A stretch of 64,000 nt of DNA from Parasponia andersonii (lineage: Eukaryota > Streptophyta > Magnoliopsida > Rosales > Cannabaceae): positions 1,437,782-1,501,781 of the forward strand of contig JXTB01000030.1 of NCBI GenBank assembly GCA_002914805.1, given 5' to 3'. Shown here piece by piece: positions 21,171 through 31,867 of the stretch; position 1 is the stretch's first letter; every line of letters begins with the position of its first letter. A program made the translations under genes and the position numbers. The notes beneath the pieces were generated by a model. It was not told where the DNA came from, did no database searches, and saw only the letters and a list, made by a program, of their open reading frames with translations.

Positions 21171-22999
21171 TGCCCACCCTTGTTGGACGGGACCGACTAT
21201 CCTTATTGGAAGACCAGGATAAGAGCATTCATTAGAGCACTTGATATTAAAGCCTAGAGATCTATTATTACAGGTTGGTCTTATTCTATTGTCACAGCTA
21301 GTGATGGAACAATTTCCTTGAAATCTGAGATTGATTGGTCACCCGAGGATAATTTGCTAGCAAGTTACAACACCAAAGCTTTACATGCCATTTTCAATGG
21401 GTGTGATATAGAGCAAATCAAGTTGATTTATTCGTGTGAAACTACCAAAGAGGCATGGGAAATCCTTCAAACTCGTTTTGAGGTTCAGGTGATGTTAAGT
21501 GTAATAAACTCGTGTCTCTTATTACTAGATTTGAAAAATTACGCATAGATGAAGATGAATCACTTTCTTATTTTTATACAAAATTGTATGACATTGCTAA
21601 CGAGCCTTTTGCTCTTAGTGAAAAGATTCCCGAGATTGTTATTATGAGAAAAATTGTCAGGTCACTCTCAGATCATTGTTAGCCTAAGATCATTGCGAAT
21701 GAAGAAAGCAAGAATTTTGACATCATGAAGGTGGAAGGCCTGATGAGTTCTCTTTGTGTTTTTGAAATGACTTTGAAACACAAAAGAAAGGGTCAGTCCA
21801 TTGCTTTCAAATCTATCAAAAAAATTGAGGAAAATGAAGGTGACAGTCTTGCCCTACTAACAAAAGATTTCAAAAAATTGTTAAAGAAAGTAGGCAAGTC
21901 ATCAAAGCCTAATTTCTCCAAAGGTAATTCTTCCTCTAAATCTTTTAATTCTTTTAATAATAAGGATGCTAAGTGTAGGAAAGGTGGTAGATTTGGTCAT
22001 ATCTAATCTGAATGTGCTAATACTCTTAAAAAGGAACCAAAATCATGTGCCACATCATGGAGTCATGAAGAGTCTAATGGCAGCCAAGATGAAGATGATA
22101 GCAATATAAGTAATCATATTACTTTGACTATCTTTTTGTTTTCTGGTTCAGGTTTGAAATTGCAAAAAGTTGCAAGTTCCGTTATAACAGAGACTGTTTG
22201 TTACAATAATATTGCCGATATCAATGATGTTATAACATAATTTGAAAAGCTAGAGGACAATATTACTGAATTTATTTCTGACAACAATGATAATTCAGAG
22301 GTAGATGAGAAATCACTTAGAGAGGCATATGAAAAATTGTACTCTCAATGGATAAGACTTTGTGCTGAAAACCGAAACTTGGTAAGTTCCAAATCTTAGT
22401 TACTTAATTTTAAAGAAAATTCAAAAAAAAGATTGAAAGAATTAGAATTTCAAGTTGATGAAAAAGATAAATAATGGAACGAAGTTGCTTTTGAGCTTGA
22501 TAGAAATATGAAATCTCTTAAAATGCTCAATTTTAGTTCTTCTTAATTGGATCTCATTTTGTCATTTGGAAAATCTTTTGGTGATATTACTGGACTTGGT
22601 TTTAAAGGTGAATGTTCAGGAAAAAATACTACTTTTGTGAGAGAAAAATCAGTTTCTGCTCCAGCCAATGCATCTGCTGTTGCAACAACAAGATCAAAAA
22701 ATGTTTCACCACCTGTCAACATACCTATTGTTGCAACAACAGGATCTCGAGTAGCATTCAGAAGTGGTCTTGGTTTAGTACCATCTGTAGGATCAATAGG
22801 TAAATACAATAAATCTGTTGCAACAATAAATTCGTCCATGACAATCAAAGGTAAAAAACTCATACCCACTTGTCACTTTTGTGGAATTAAAGGTCACATA
22901 AGGCCTAGATATTTTACAATGATGAGTTTTTTAGAAAAAAATTATTTTAAAAATTCATTTGTGGGTTCTCTTCCAAGAAACACACTGACCCAAAGTTGA
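21171..22999 (+). pseudogene. Gag of the SIRE-type copia
   Basis: The reading CPPLLDGTDYPYWKTRIRAF then ALHAIFNGCDIEQIKLIYSC and KEAWEILQTRFE is typical SIRE gag. After a frameshift comes RFEKLRIDEDESLSYF, FALSEKIPE and NFDIMKVEGLMSSLCVFEM. A first knuckle region (CRKGGRFGHI) is degenerate; a coiled-coil-like segment follows (REAYEKLYSQWIRLCAENRN). A second knuckle CHFCGIKGHIRPRY has Tyr for the last Cys. At least five stops or shifts break it. The 22547-22999 part contains three repeats of a VATT/VATI motif encoded by GTTGCAACAA words. Gag would build the particle. Confidence 0.85.
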
Positions 23000-23034
23000 T
23001 TTGAAAAATAATCCTAGAAAGATATGGGTAAGCA

Positions 23035-23450
23035 AGTCGGATCTTATTTATTTTGCTTGTCTTTTATGTTTGAGAACTGGTACTACTAATTTTTGATATT
23101 TTAATAGTGGATGTTCTAGACATATGACAAGTAACAAGACCATTCTGGCGATTTACGAACTTGCTTTTAAGGGTATGGTGACCTTTAGCGATGGAGTCAA
23201 AGGAAAAGTTCTTGGCATAGGAACTCTTGACATTTATGGGTTTCTTAATTTGAAGAAAGTGATACACGTCGAGGGAGTTAATACTAATTTAATTGACATA
23301 AGTCAATTGTTTGATTTGAACTTGCATGTTAGGTTCACCAATGAAAAGTGTCAACTTTTGGACATTTCGGGGAAGTATATTTTGGAAGGGTATAGATCTT
23401 TGGATAATTGCTATACTTTATCTCAGAAGGAGACTTGTGTGATGATGAAT
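23035..23450 (+). pseudogene. Protease and pre-integrase region of the SIRE-type copia
   Basis: The protease core reads YFNSGCSRHMTSNK, where the family has WYxDSGCSRHMTGNK: the catalytic Asp is Asn. After a stop the frame continues with GIGTLDIYGFLNLKKVIHVE, LIDISQLFDLNLHVRF and DNCYTLSQ, the step towards the GAG-pre-integrase domain. Text then jumps near 23450 straight into RT sequence, so integrase is deleted. Confidence 0.8.
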
Positions 23451-23525
23451 AGTGAAAGATTGACCAATTTCTTGATTGAGAGAGGCTACAAGAGAGGGGG
23501 AGTAGGCAAAACACTTTTTTGAATA
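23450..23525 (+). pseudogene. Short RT remnant fused behind the protease region
   Basis: FLIERGYKRGGVGKTLF matches the late RT block of copia (FLxxxGFxRGxVDKTLF). It follows the pre-integrase text in the same frame, which marks an in-frame deletion of integrase and most of RT. It stops at 23521. Confidence 0.7.
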
Positions 23526-23559
23526 TTTTGTTTTTGGATTTATCATTGCTCAAATTTGT

Positions 23560-23770
23560 GAGAATAAAATTGTATTTGTTTCTACTTCTCAATCTAGAGT
23601 TCAAGTTTTTGTCAATCATTTTATCAGGGATTTAGTTGAATCCAAGACAATTACCTTGGATTTTATGGAAACAGAAAGACAACTTGTTAATATATTCATC
23701 AAAACCCTTGATTTTGTGAGGTTTGATTTCCTAAAGAAAAACTTGGGAATTTGTTCTTTTTCTTTTAATT
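23560..23770 (+). pseudogene. RNase H C-terminus remnant of the SIRE-type copia
   Basis: FVNHFIRDLVESKTI, METERQLVNIF and KTLDFVRFDFLKKNLGI correspond to the end of copia pol (HHFIRDLVxxK, TExQLADIFTKPLD). The central RNase H part is missing, so a second deletion lies between this and the RT remnant. Confidence 0.75.
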
Positions 23771-24639
23771 TTATTATGGCCGAGAATTGTATGAATTATC
23801 CCTGTATTTTTATTTGGAGAAATCTTAAGGTTGTAGAAAAAGTTAATTTATTCTTTTCATAAATTTGATTGTTTAATTAGATTGATTTTAAGAATTTTGT
23901 TATTTGAATTTGTTGTTCCATGGAATAAATTGAATAATCTGGATTGGATTTTAACTAACAAATATTTGATTGATCTCTTATGTTAAAAATATTGTGTTTA
24001 CATGCATCATAAATAGAAAAAGCTACTTAACATTAAAGATTGAAAGTCATCCATAAGTAATTTAGGGCTTGTGTATCACAAAATAAGTAGAGGATAATTT
24101 ACCGTGTGAAAATAACTACCTTAGTGACTAGAGTGAAAGCTACTGTTTATGTATTATATAAAAATAAAATAAAATAAAAAATAAATCCAACACAATTTAT
24201 ATATGTGAAAAGTTGAAGAAAATTTCATGAGATCAAGAAAAAGATTTGTTAGTCATTACTCAATCCAACTCATTTAGAGAAGTCCTATAATTCACAAAAT
24301 TAATTTGGCAAGAATTTTAGAATCGATTTAATTTTAGAATCATTTTTATGTTTAGAATAAACATGCTAATTCATGCTAATTCTTTGATTTTGAGTTTATT
24401 CCATTTAAAACTATTAGAGACTTTTGTCATAATGTGGCCAGCTTTTCTATTTTTCATACTCTTTGATTTTTTTTTTTTTAAAAAAAGGGCTTTTAGTTTT
24501 ATATTTGCAAATTATCACTACTGCTGTAACAATGCTTCTAATGTTCTTGTTTTGTTTTTAGCAAGAATATTCTAAATTTTTCAGTTTCATAAAATTATTT
24601 TTTAGGGCTTTATGCATATATGATGTTAAATTTATTTTC

Positions 24640-25090
24640 TTCAAATCACAACCATTGTTTCTTTGGCTAGGTGTCCTCTCTGTCTTCTTCTTTCTTTTGC
24701 AACATTTTCTTTCTCTAGGTATATCTACTATTTCTTACAAGTTGAAGGGCAAAGAAGTTGTTGAACTACCTATTGCAACAATTACCAAATCTAAGAAGAA
24801 GACTACTGCTACCAGGAAGTATTTACCTGTTGTAACACAATCTGTTGTTGTGTCTCAGGAGTCTATGGAGCTAGAGAATTTGAAAGATGATCAAGTCAAG
24901 CAGACTAAACGATTAGAGGCCATTGAAAAGTGCAAAAGGTGATTCTTGATCGGGTGGCAGCCTCCTTTTCTGCTCCATCAGCCGTTGCTCCTCATCCCTC
25001 TAGATCTTCCCAACCTGAAGTACCATCGTCTCCACTTATTGCAACAAGTCTAGAAAGTAAGCCAAGAAACGCTACGAGAAGATGCAGCTT
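24640..25090 (+). pseudogene. Degenerate 3' ORF between pol and 3' LTR
   Basis: Two overlapping frames (24655-24942 and 24930-25184) show a hydrophobic start, then Lys/Glu/Gln-rich text (ELENLKDDQVKQTKRLEAIE) with coiled-coil character and a Ser/Pro-rich part. SIRE-lineage elements commonly carry an extra ORF here. I see no diagnostic motif, so only position supports the link. IATI and IATS motifs here are again encoded by ATTGCAACAA words. Confidence 0.4.
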
Positions 25091-25231
25091 TGATTATTTC
25101 TATTTGCTTTGCTGGAACTTGCTGCATGGAGTTTATTTTTTTCTTTTGTTTCCAGAAATTAGATTTCATTTGATTTGGATTTAAGACTTCATATTTGGTC
25201 TGTTATTTTGTTCCTTTGGCCCTCTTTTGAT

Positions 25232-25377
25232 AAAAAGGGGGAGATCATGAGAATTTTTGAGATACTTGTTTTGAGATCATGACATTTTATTTTGTTTAGA
25301 GATTATGAGATATTATTTTCAGGGGGAGCTTTCTATGATTTATATCACATTCTTAGTATCGTGATTTTCAGGGGGAG
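25232..25377 (+). repeat. Series of polypurine-tract-like motifs
   Basis: AAAAAGGGGGAGA (25232-25244), AGGGGGAG (25321-25328) and AGGGGGAG (25370-25377) precede the true tract at 25469-25479. They lie in a T-rich noncoding stretch. Confidence 0.6.
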
Positions 25378-25468
25378 CAAGTTGTTTTTTATGAGAAAAT
25401 TTAACCATCTGTTTTACAGGTTTTTATACTTGAGTTCTTTCTCATGTTGATTTTGCTAAAAAGATGCC

Positions 25469-25479
25469 AAAAAGGGAGA
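25469..25479 (+). other. Polypurine tract of the SIRE-type copia
   Basis: AAAAAGGGAGA one base before the 3' LTR start (TGTTAGG at 25481), the normal position for plus-strand priming. Confidence 0.85.
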
Positions 25480-25480
25480 T

Positions 25481-27064
25481 TGTTAGGTCCAAAAGTTTGG
25501 TATTTTAAATGGAAAAATTTTGAGAACTCAAGTTGATAAAAATGAAGAAGAAGCTGTTATAAGATGTCTGAAATTATTACAACAAGTGTTGGTTCTATAA
25601 TAACCGAAACTTACGTTCTTTATATGGAAACTTTCTAGAATGTGCCCAAACGTATTTTGTTTTCATATTTGATAATTCTGGTGATAATTTAGATAAAATA
25701 TAAATAGAATTTTGTGTATGGTTAGGATATTTTCCTATCAATTTTTAATTAATTCTTTTTATATTTTCCATATATATCATTGATTATTTCTACATTATTT
25801 TATCCTTGATTGATATCTGATTGCCTCTTATTATTTAATAAATTTGGACAAGTTTCTGAAGTGAATTCATAAGAATTTTTATCCTTAATTATTGCTAAAA
25901 ATTTGCTCATCAATTAATTAAGTTTCTTTTAGTTAATTGATTTGATTTAATGAGTTGTTGTGATTAGAATTTCTAATCTGTTGCAATAACTCCGAATATT
26001 TAAGGAAAGATTGGTTAATTTTCTTAAATCTTGGTTTTTGATTAGTATTGATTGAGATGTGATTTTTTAGGTTACTTATCAATTTTTGGTAGGTTAAATA
26101 AAGATTTCCAACTTCCCAAAATACGTCCAAAGTGAATCAAAGGAGCAATCATGAATCTGGACATTTTCCTAATAATTATTCAGAAAGTTGTTGCAACAAC
26201 TTTCTGGTTGATTATAACATTTATGGAAAGATTTTGATTTTATTATTAACTATTTTCTTATTTGATTTCAGTCTATTCACACTATAATGGATGACCAATG
26301 GGGCTGAAAATCACCTATAAAGGCTCTTCTACTCTAAAAATATTTTGTATGCACTTCAAAGATAAAAATACAATGTAATAGAGCTTTTATTTGTGCCCAA
26401 ACAATGAGAAAAAGAGAGCTTCTGTAAAAGAGTTTTGGGAGTTTATTTTTCTGTAAGCCTTGAATGTTCTTAGAGTGATTAGCTTTAGAAAATTCACTTG
26501 AGAATATAAAAGTCCTTCGAAAGAAAGGCTAGGTATTCTTCTAGAGAAAATAGATTCTAGTGCATTAGAGGAATTCTTAGTGTGTTGAACTAAGAGCATG
26601 TTGTAACAGAGAAGATTGATCTAGTTATTGATGGGAGTTCGAGAGCTTAGAGTTAAGTAAGATGAGTGGAGCTCACTGAACATATTGAGAGAAGAGTCAA
26701 ACACGGTACATCAAGATATGAGGGAGTCTTTATTGTTTAAGTCATTGGTATTTGTACTTTAAAAATTTCTACTAATATTTTGCTTTCTCTGGGCGTGGCC
26801 CAATGAAGTAGGTTATTGAAAAATAACCGAACTATATAAAAATCTTTGATCTGATTTATTTTATTTTGATTTCATTATTGTGATTGTTTTGCCAATAGTA
26901 CTCGTTTAATACTTCAGTGTTGCAATAACAATAATACGATTAACTGTTGTAATAATAGTAAAACTCATCCAATTATTACAATAATAACGGCAACCGGTTT
27001 TTAAATTTGTTTATTTTGAATAATACATTAAAAAATTGGTATATCGACAATCTTGAATCCTTTA
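25481..27064 (+). repeat. 3' LTR of the SIRE-type copia
   Basis: 1584 bp, starts TGTTAGGTCC like the 5' LTR and ends ATCCTTTA where the 5' LTR has ATCTTTCA, so the terminal CA has become TA. Its palindrome at 26181-26206 is 26 bp and perfect. Confidence 0.9.
26181..26206. repeat. 26-bp perfect palindrome in 3' LTR
   Basis: Arm CAGAAAGTTGTTG and its exact complement. It is the allele of the 5' LTR palindrome with a symmetric pair of substitutions. Confidence 0.95.
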
Positions 27065-27230
27065 TTTCTCTCCCTTATTCCACCACCTCTATACTCATAT
27101 CCTTAATTTTATCTACTTTCTTTCTCCCACCTTTTTTTTGTCACCTTTCATATTTCTCTCCCTTATTCCACCACCTCTTTACTCATATACTTAATTTTAT
27201 CTACTTTCTTCCTTTTTTTTTTCTTTTTTT
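27064..27230. repeat. 88-bp tandem duplication at the SIRE integration site
   Basis: ATTTCTCTCCCTTATTCC starts at 27064 and again at 27152; the units match over ~75 bp. The left flank of the element (CTTTCATATTTCT before 19466) resembles the junction between units, so the element entered an existing duplication. CT-rich and noncoding. Confidence 0.7.
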
Positions 27231-27650
27231 AAGTCATCCATTGGGTTATTTAGCATACATTGCATAATTTACTGACAAACTAACAAATAGTTATTATAGA
27301 CCATGAAATAAAGTGGGTTCTTTATAACCCATTAATGTTCAAAAACATATGAAACAAATAATAACAAACTAAAACTAGAATAACCTCCAAGGTCTCACCT
27401 ACAAATAATTTCTTTCTATGCTAACTACTTCCTGTGGATGAAAAAAAGGAGTAACCAACTCATGAGTAGCTCAATGTGGTATAAAGAATATGTGAAATAC
27501 TCATAGTAAAAAAAAGAGTTTTAAAAAATAATTGTAGAAAAAAAGACTATTAAGTTCGATTTTCATTAGATGAATTCATTTAGTATTACAATTAATTTAA
27601 ACAAAAAATTCCCTATCAGTTACCTAGAAGAAAGTAAAAAGATACATAAT
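27231..27650. other. AT-rich noncoding spacer
   Basis: Nothing recognised. Confidence 0.4.
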
Positions 27651-27653
27651 TTA

Positions 27654-27801
27654 TGGCGCGTTTAGTATCGGATTCAAAAAATCTAGAAACAACTTTAATA
27701 TAGAAAGTTTGAAGGGTAAAACATTTATCCTTCTAATTTTCTATATAAAAACTATTTCTGAGTTTGAAAAATATGATTTGAATCTTATACCAAACACACT
27801 C
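27654..27801. mobile_element. Short Tourist-like MITE
   Basis: 148 bp between TTA at 27651-27653 and 27802-27804. The ends TGGCGCGTTTAGTATCGGATTC and GAGTGTGTTTGGTATAAGATTC (other strand) agree at about 15 of 22 positions. A 3-bp TTA target and a GTTTGGTAT-type end suit PIF/Harbinger MITEs. Confidence 0.55.
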
Positions 27802-28010
27802 TTAGTTGTTCTACCTCAAATAACAATCTCAATCACTTATAGTCTTTATCATATTACATACTACTGATGATTCTCCAATTTCCATTGGCATATACATTGA
27901 TCCTATTTCCTTCGGTTTATGAAATAATTAATAACCATTAGTTACATTTCCTTTATGACATCAAGAAGAAAATGATCTCAATTCTAACAAATTAAAGGGA
28001 AGATAAAGAC

Positions 28011-28205
28011 AAAAATTATTCAATAGCAAAATCATTCCAAAGTGGAATACCTACTTCCCCAATCAATATGTCAAAAGAAGTCAATTTACTTGAAGATGCT
28101 CCAAATAGAAAGTCAACTGCATATAAAAGACATTTAGTTTTTTTCTTAGATAAAAATAGCATGAGCAGAGTAGATTCAACACAAATTTGAAAAATAAAGA
28201 AGAAG
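28011..28205. repeat. Dispersed repeat R1, copy 1
   Basis: Same orientation as 38426-38655. Shared phrases include GATCAATATGTCAAAA (AATCAATATGTCAAAA here), TTGAAGAT, CATATAAAA and ATGAGCA. Noncoding, with no termini defined. Confidence 0.55.
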
Positions 28206-28329
28206 AAATTCTACCGTGCTTCATGCTCTCCGTCTTGCAATTATCTTCATATTCTCACCCCTGATGCACATCTCTCTCTTCCTTTAATATGTATCATTCT
28301 CTGCCCTTGTACATCTTTATGCCTTTTTC

Positions 28330-28460
28330 CTATATCTTCAACGTGTCGTTCACGTTATTCAAGATCCCGATGTCATCAAAAGCGACTCCGACGTCACTCA
28401 GCGAAATAACATCAAAAGTCACTTTGATGTTCCTCAGTCTCGAATGAAAATCATAGCCGA
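28330..28460 (-). pseudogene. Fragment of an MSP1-like AAA-ATPase gene
   Basis: The minus-strand frame ends at a stop at 28330 and reads DVGVAFDDIG then NDTLK. This matches the start of the AAA module in plant MSP1/ATAD1-like ATPases, where (D/E)IGVTFDDIGALE and VKDTLKELV are usual. It is preceded by an acceptor-like TTACAG just upstream on the minus strand (28461-28466). A partly repeated segment (KVTFDVI before VAFDDIG) suggests a small internal duplication. Walker A and all later motifs are missing and the frame stops directly after NDTLKI. Only an exon-sized scrap is present, probably captured or left behind by a transposon. Confidence 0.6.
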
Positions 28461-28490
28461 CTGTAACCACTCTCTCTCTCTCTGTAGTTA

Positions 28491-28646
28491 TCACCTTTTA
28501 ATATTAAATTTGTGAATGATAATGTTTAATAATGCCGCATCAAAACCGCCTAGGATGTCATAGTGGGTTCTGTAAACTTCGAGGATTCGGCTGAACCTGG
28601 CCAAATCCTCGATAGCTCTGCCTCCAGTCACGATCGTCTTTGTCAT
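28491..28646 (-). CDS. Unassigned 51-codon ORF
   Basis: MTKTIVTGGRAIEDLARFSR followed by ILEVYRTHYDILGG has balanced composition and normal codon choice, unlike translated AT-rich DNA nearby. It starts at an ATG preceded by TTTATAAG (acceptor-like), so it may be an internal exon. I do not recognise the family. It lies 30 bp upstream (minus strand) of the AAA-ATPase fragment, but their relation is unclear. No longer frame extends it. Confidence 0.35.
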   Translation of the reverse strand: MTKTIVTGGRAIEDLARFSRILEVYRTHYDILGGFDAALLNIIIHKFNIKR

Positions 28647-29520
28647 CTTATAAATTTTAGATATAATATACGAAAATTCTGTTTTTCTTTGAATTGAAAC
28701 GTTACATTAATTAGGAACTTATAGATCAGATTCCCAATCAACCAGATGAGGATACCATCAGTATGAAAAACAAAAATAGCAACAAAACCTTAAAAAAAAA
28801 TCTGAAATTCTGAAATTAAACTAGAATTCTCCACATAACTCAACAATGCATTATCAGTAAAAGACTAGACTTATCCAAAAACCTATAAAACCACCCACCC
28901 CTGCTAAAATCCAAACTAATGAGAAGAAATAGTACCAACCTTAAAGCTGTTGATGGTCCTTCCATTTTTCAGATATTAAACCAAAATGTTTTTCCTCAGA
29001 GGCAGAATTCCGGAACCACCTGGCATCCTATACCCCATTAGGACAAATTCGTCCCACTACCCTTTCGACCAAAACACAAGAAGAAGACATCAAAATCTAA
29101 ATCAAATTCCTAAAACCCCTTTTGATTAAAACCGAAGCTGAATCATTAACCAACCTCATCTACACACATTTATAAAAATAAATAAATAAAAGTTACAGAA
29201 ATAAATAAGTTGTAAAAACAATTAAACCAACCGGAGAGAGAGAGAGAGAGAGAGAGTAATAAAAACAACGAAAATCAACCTGGTTGAGAGGGAGAGACAC
29301 TGTCGGATTTAGTTCCTTGAACCAAAATAAATCTCCAAATTCATCAGAATCTGAGAGGAATAATGAGAGCGAAAGAGAGAATAGAACAACATTTTTTTTT
29401 TTAATAAAAAAATCATTTTACCTTTTTCTGTTTCAGGGGAAAAAGAAACCATTATTTATTTATCACATAACAGTTTAGTTAGTCACGACACAAATTCTAG
29501 ATTCACAGTGCACGGCGAAA
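28647..29520 (-). other. Possible 5' untranslated region of a gene fragment
   Basis: On the minus strand a CT microsatellite (29236-29255) and then GGACCATCAACAGC with ATG at 28965 and a donor-like AAG|GTTGGTAC at about 28938 give a plausible leader and first exon of nine codons. Joining it to the ORF at 28646 gives an immediate stop, so a working gene is not shown. Confidence 0.25.
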
Positions 29521-30960
29521 TGGTGGGATAGGCAGGTTCCCCTGGGCAAGCTATAGAAGTTATAATTATAATATATCACCAAATAAATGTCGTTGACCAT
29601 TTGCTGACATAGAGGACTTATATCTTTGCATTGAATACTTATATTATACCTACTTTCTTTTAATACTTAATCTACAAATTATACTTTATGTTATACATAA
29701 CAAGAAACAAATTTCCTTAATGCGTCCAATGAAAGAAAAAGGAAAAAAAAAAAAAAGGAAAAGAAAAAGAAAAAACTTCATATTGATTCAACAACAGAAG
29801 AACTAATGCAACAATAACAGTGTTACACCAATGACAGTGTTAAAAGAACAACAATAACAATAATAACTAATTCAACAACAAATACATTTTTTTTAGAATT
29901 TGCTAGCTATTATTATTATTAACCCAAATGGTTTTTACTCTTAAATAATTCTAATTTTTTAGGAGAATTTTAAGAGGTGAAAATATTTACCAAATATGAC
30001 TTGCAAACTGATATAGATTTTGCAATAATTTGACCCATTCTATAATTGTTGGAGGCAGGGCTGATCGAATCGCTGTGTTTTGGACCAACTAATAATATCT
30101 TTGCAATATAGTAATGATAAAGATCAATAATAAAACATCGTTAGACCAAGTATCTGTTAATATACGCTCTTTAAAAATAAATAAAGACCATATAGAATAC
30201 ACAAAGCTGCTCTTTAAAAATAAATAAAGACCATATAGAATACACAAAACTGTGGCATTCGAATATCGGTGATAGTAGAATATCTTTGAAACTAGAAAGA
30301 CATAAGGTGATAAGTTAACCCATAAAAAGATAGGCAAATGCACAACATAACAAACAATGAAAGAGAATATTTTCAATCGAACTTGGTAGTATACTGAAGA
30401 TTAGCAAACACATCTAACATAAAGACGAGAAAAATATGTTGTTCCCTTGTGTTTTAACCTGTTTAATTCTTCCTTTACCGTAGGCATGATAAATCTATGA
30501 AAATAGAGTTATCTGGTTTGTTTTTAGTCTTAGAATGGTTGTTTTAAAAAAATAACGTATCTAGTCTAGATGTCTTTGCTTGCTTTATTTTAGCCTTTTT
30601 TATTTTTGGTGTTTAAGATCTAACTTAGTTAATATCTATTTTATTTCTCTAATTTTCTAGTAAAGTTGCTGAATTATGGGTGTGAGCTATGCAGAATTTT
30701 TAGTGGCAGCCCTTTAGGAAAATAGTTGAATTTGAGTCAAAAACTAGAATTAGTTTTGCTACAGCAGCGTTGGAGTGTAACTAAGTTGGTAGATTCTCTC
30801 TCTACTTGACATCTTTTGCGCACAGCTTGCGATGACAGTTAATGTTAAATACCAGCTACAGGGAGATGATACTAAAGTGGTCCTCATTCCCTTATTTGGT
30901 TGACAATGTGCTAGGGTATCTCATCTATTTTAATATAAAAGGAAAATGAAGTATTGAAAG
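29521..30960. other. AT-rich noncoding spacer with a 43-bp tandem duplication
   Basis: At 30166-30251 a 43-bp unit (core GACCATATAGAATACACAAA) occurs twice, nearly identical. No gene seen; the minus frame across it (30089-30376) only translates the repeat. Confidence 0.55.
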
Positions 30961-31867
30961 AAATAGAGTGGCAACTGAGTTGAGAAAAAAATGGAAAAGT
31001 AAGAGAAAAAAAGAGAGAAAGAATAGTATAAAGAAGGAAAGGACGAAAGAGGAAAGAGTACTAGCAAAGAAGTGCTCATATATTCATCATCCAGCTAGAG
31101 TTTTTCCTACTTTTTCTTTCATTTTTCTTTGTGTTACTTTCTTCTTCCTTTTCTTATTTTTTTCTATAATCAATGATTATTGTGATTTGTTAATTTTGAA
31201 CCCTAGAACATAAGCTAAGTTTTCTTTAGTTAGGATTATGATGAATCTAAGATTATAATGCTTGCTTGAATGTTTGATGTTTATGGAAATTTTCTTTTGT
31301 TCATTCAAGTAAGTTTAATTATTAATTCTTGTTATTGTTTGGCCATAAATATCTAGGATAGACAAATTAGGATTAATTATGAAAATGTTATTCTTAGTTG
31401 AATCTAGCTTAAACGATACATGTTTTAAGTATCTTTTCAATAAATCTTTGAAATTATGACAGTATAGGAATATATTGTTACTATGCATAATCCATAAAAT
31501 TAATACTATAAATATTATTTTGTAAACTAGTTCGGTATAAGAATATGTTAAATCTGGTTTGAAAAACTTTAAACATAATAAATTCGGAAATTATTATGTG
31601 CATATTGAATTTTTGGTCAACAAGAGTGATTTTGCCATAGCATTGCTACAATATTTGTAGCTAGAATTACAACCGAGGAGGATTCAATAATCCTAGCTTA
31701 ATCCCACCATTGATTTACAATCAACTGAATAGAATGTGTTATTTTTTACTTAGTATTTATGTTTTTGTCTGCATCTATTAGTTTTTACTATTTTATTGCA
31801 AATTTTTATTGCTCATTTCTTAAACTAATTTGCTTGGCATTTAGTTTTTATGATCAACTTGGTAACT
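30961..31867 (+). other. AT-rich noncoding block, possibly retroelement-derived
   Basis: No coding frame. Phrases such as GGATTCAATAATCCTAGC and CCCACCATTG recall noncoding parts of large LTR-element derivatives in plants, but no ends can be set. Confidence 0.25.

Larger units (their letters stand above)
19466..27064 (+). mobile_element. SIRE-type Ty1/copia element, both LTRs, internally deleted
   Basis: Both LTRs start TGTTAGGTCC, a TTTCT target duplication flanks the element (19461-19465, 27065-27069), the PBS is TGGTATCAGAGC and a polypurine tract precedes the 3' LTR. Gag text matches the SIRE lineage, as do the long LTRs (~1.6 kb). Integrase, most of RT and much of RNase H are gone, and the remaining frames hold stops. 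The two LTRs differ at about one in eight bases over the first 80 bp (by eye), so the insertion is old. It could have moved only with help from another copy. Confidence 0.9.

Noticed and set aside
30089-30376. 95-codon minus frame with internal repeat
   Set aside because: The repeat is just the 43-bp tandem DNA duplication read through in translation.
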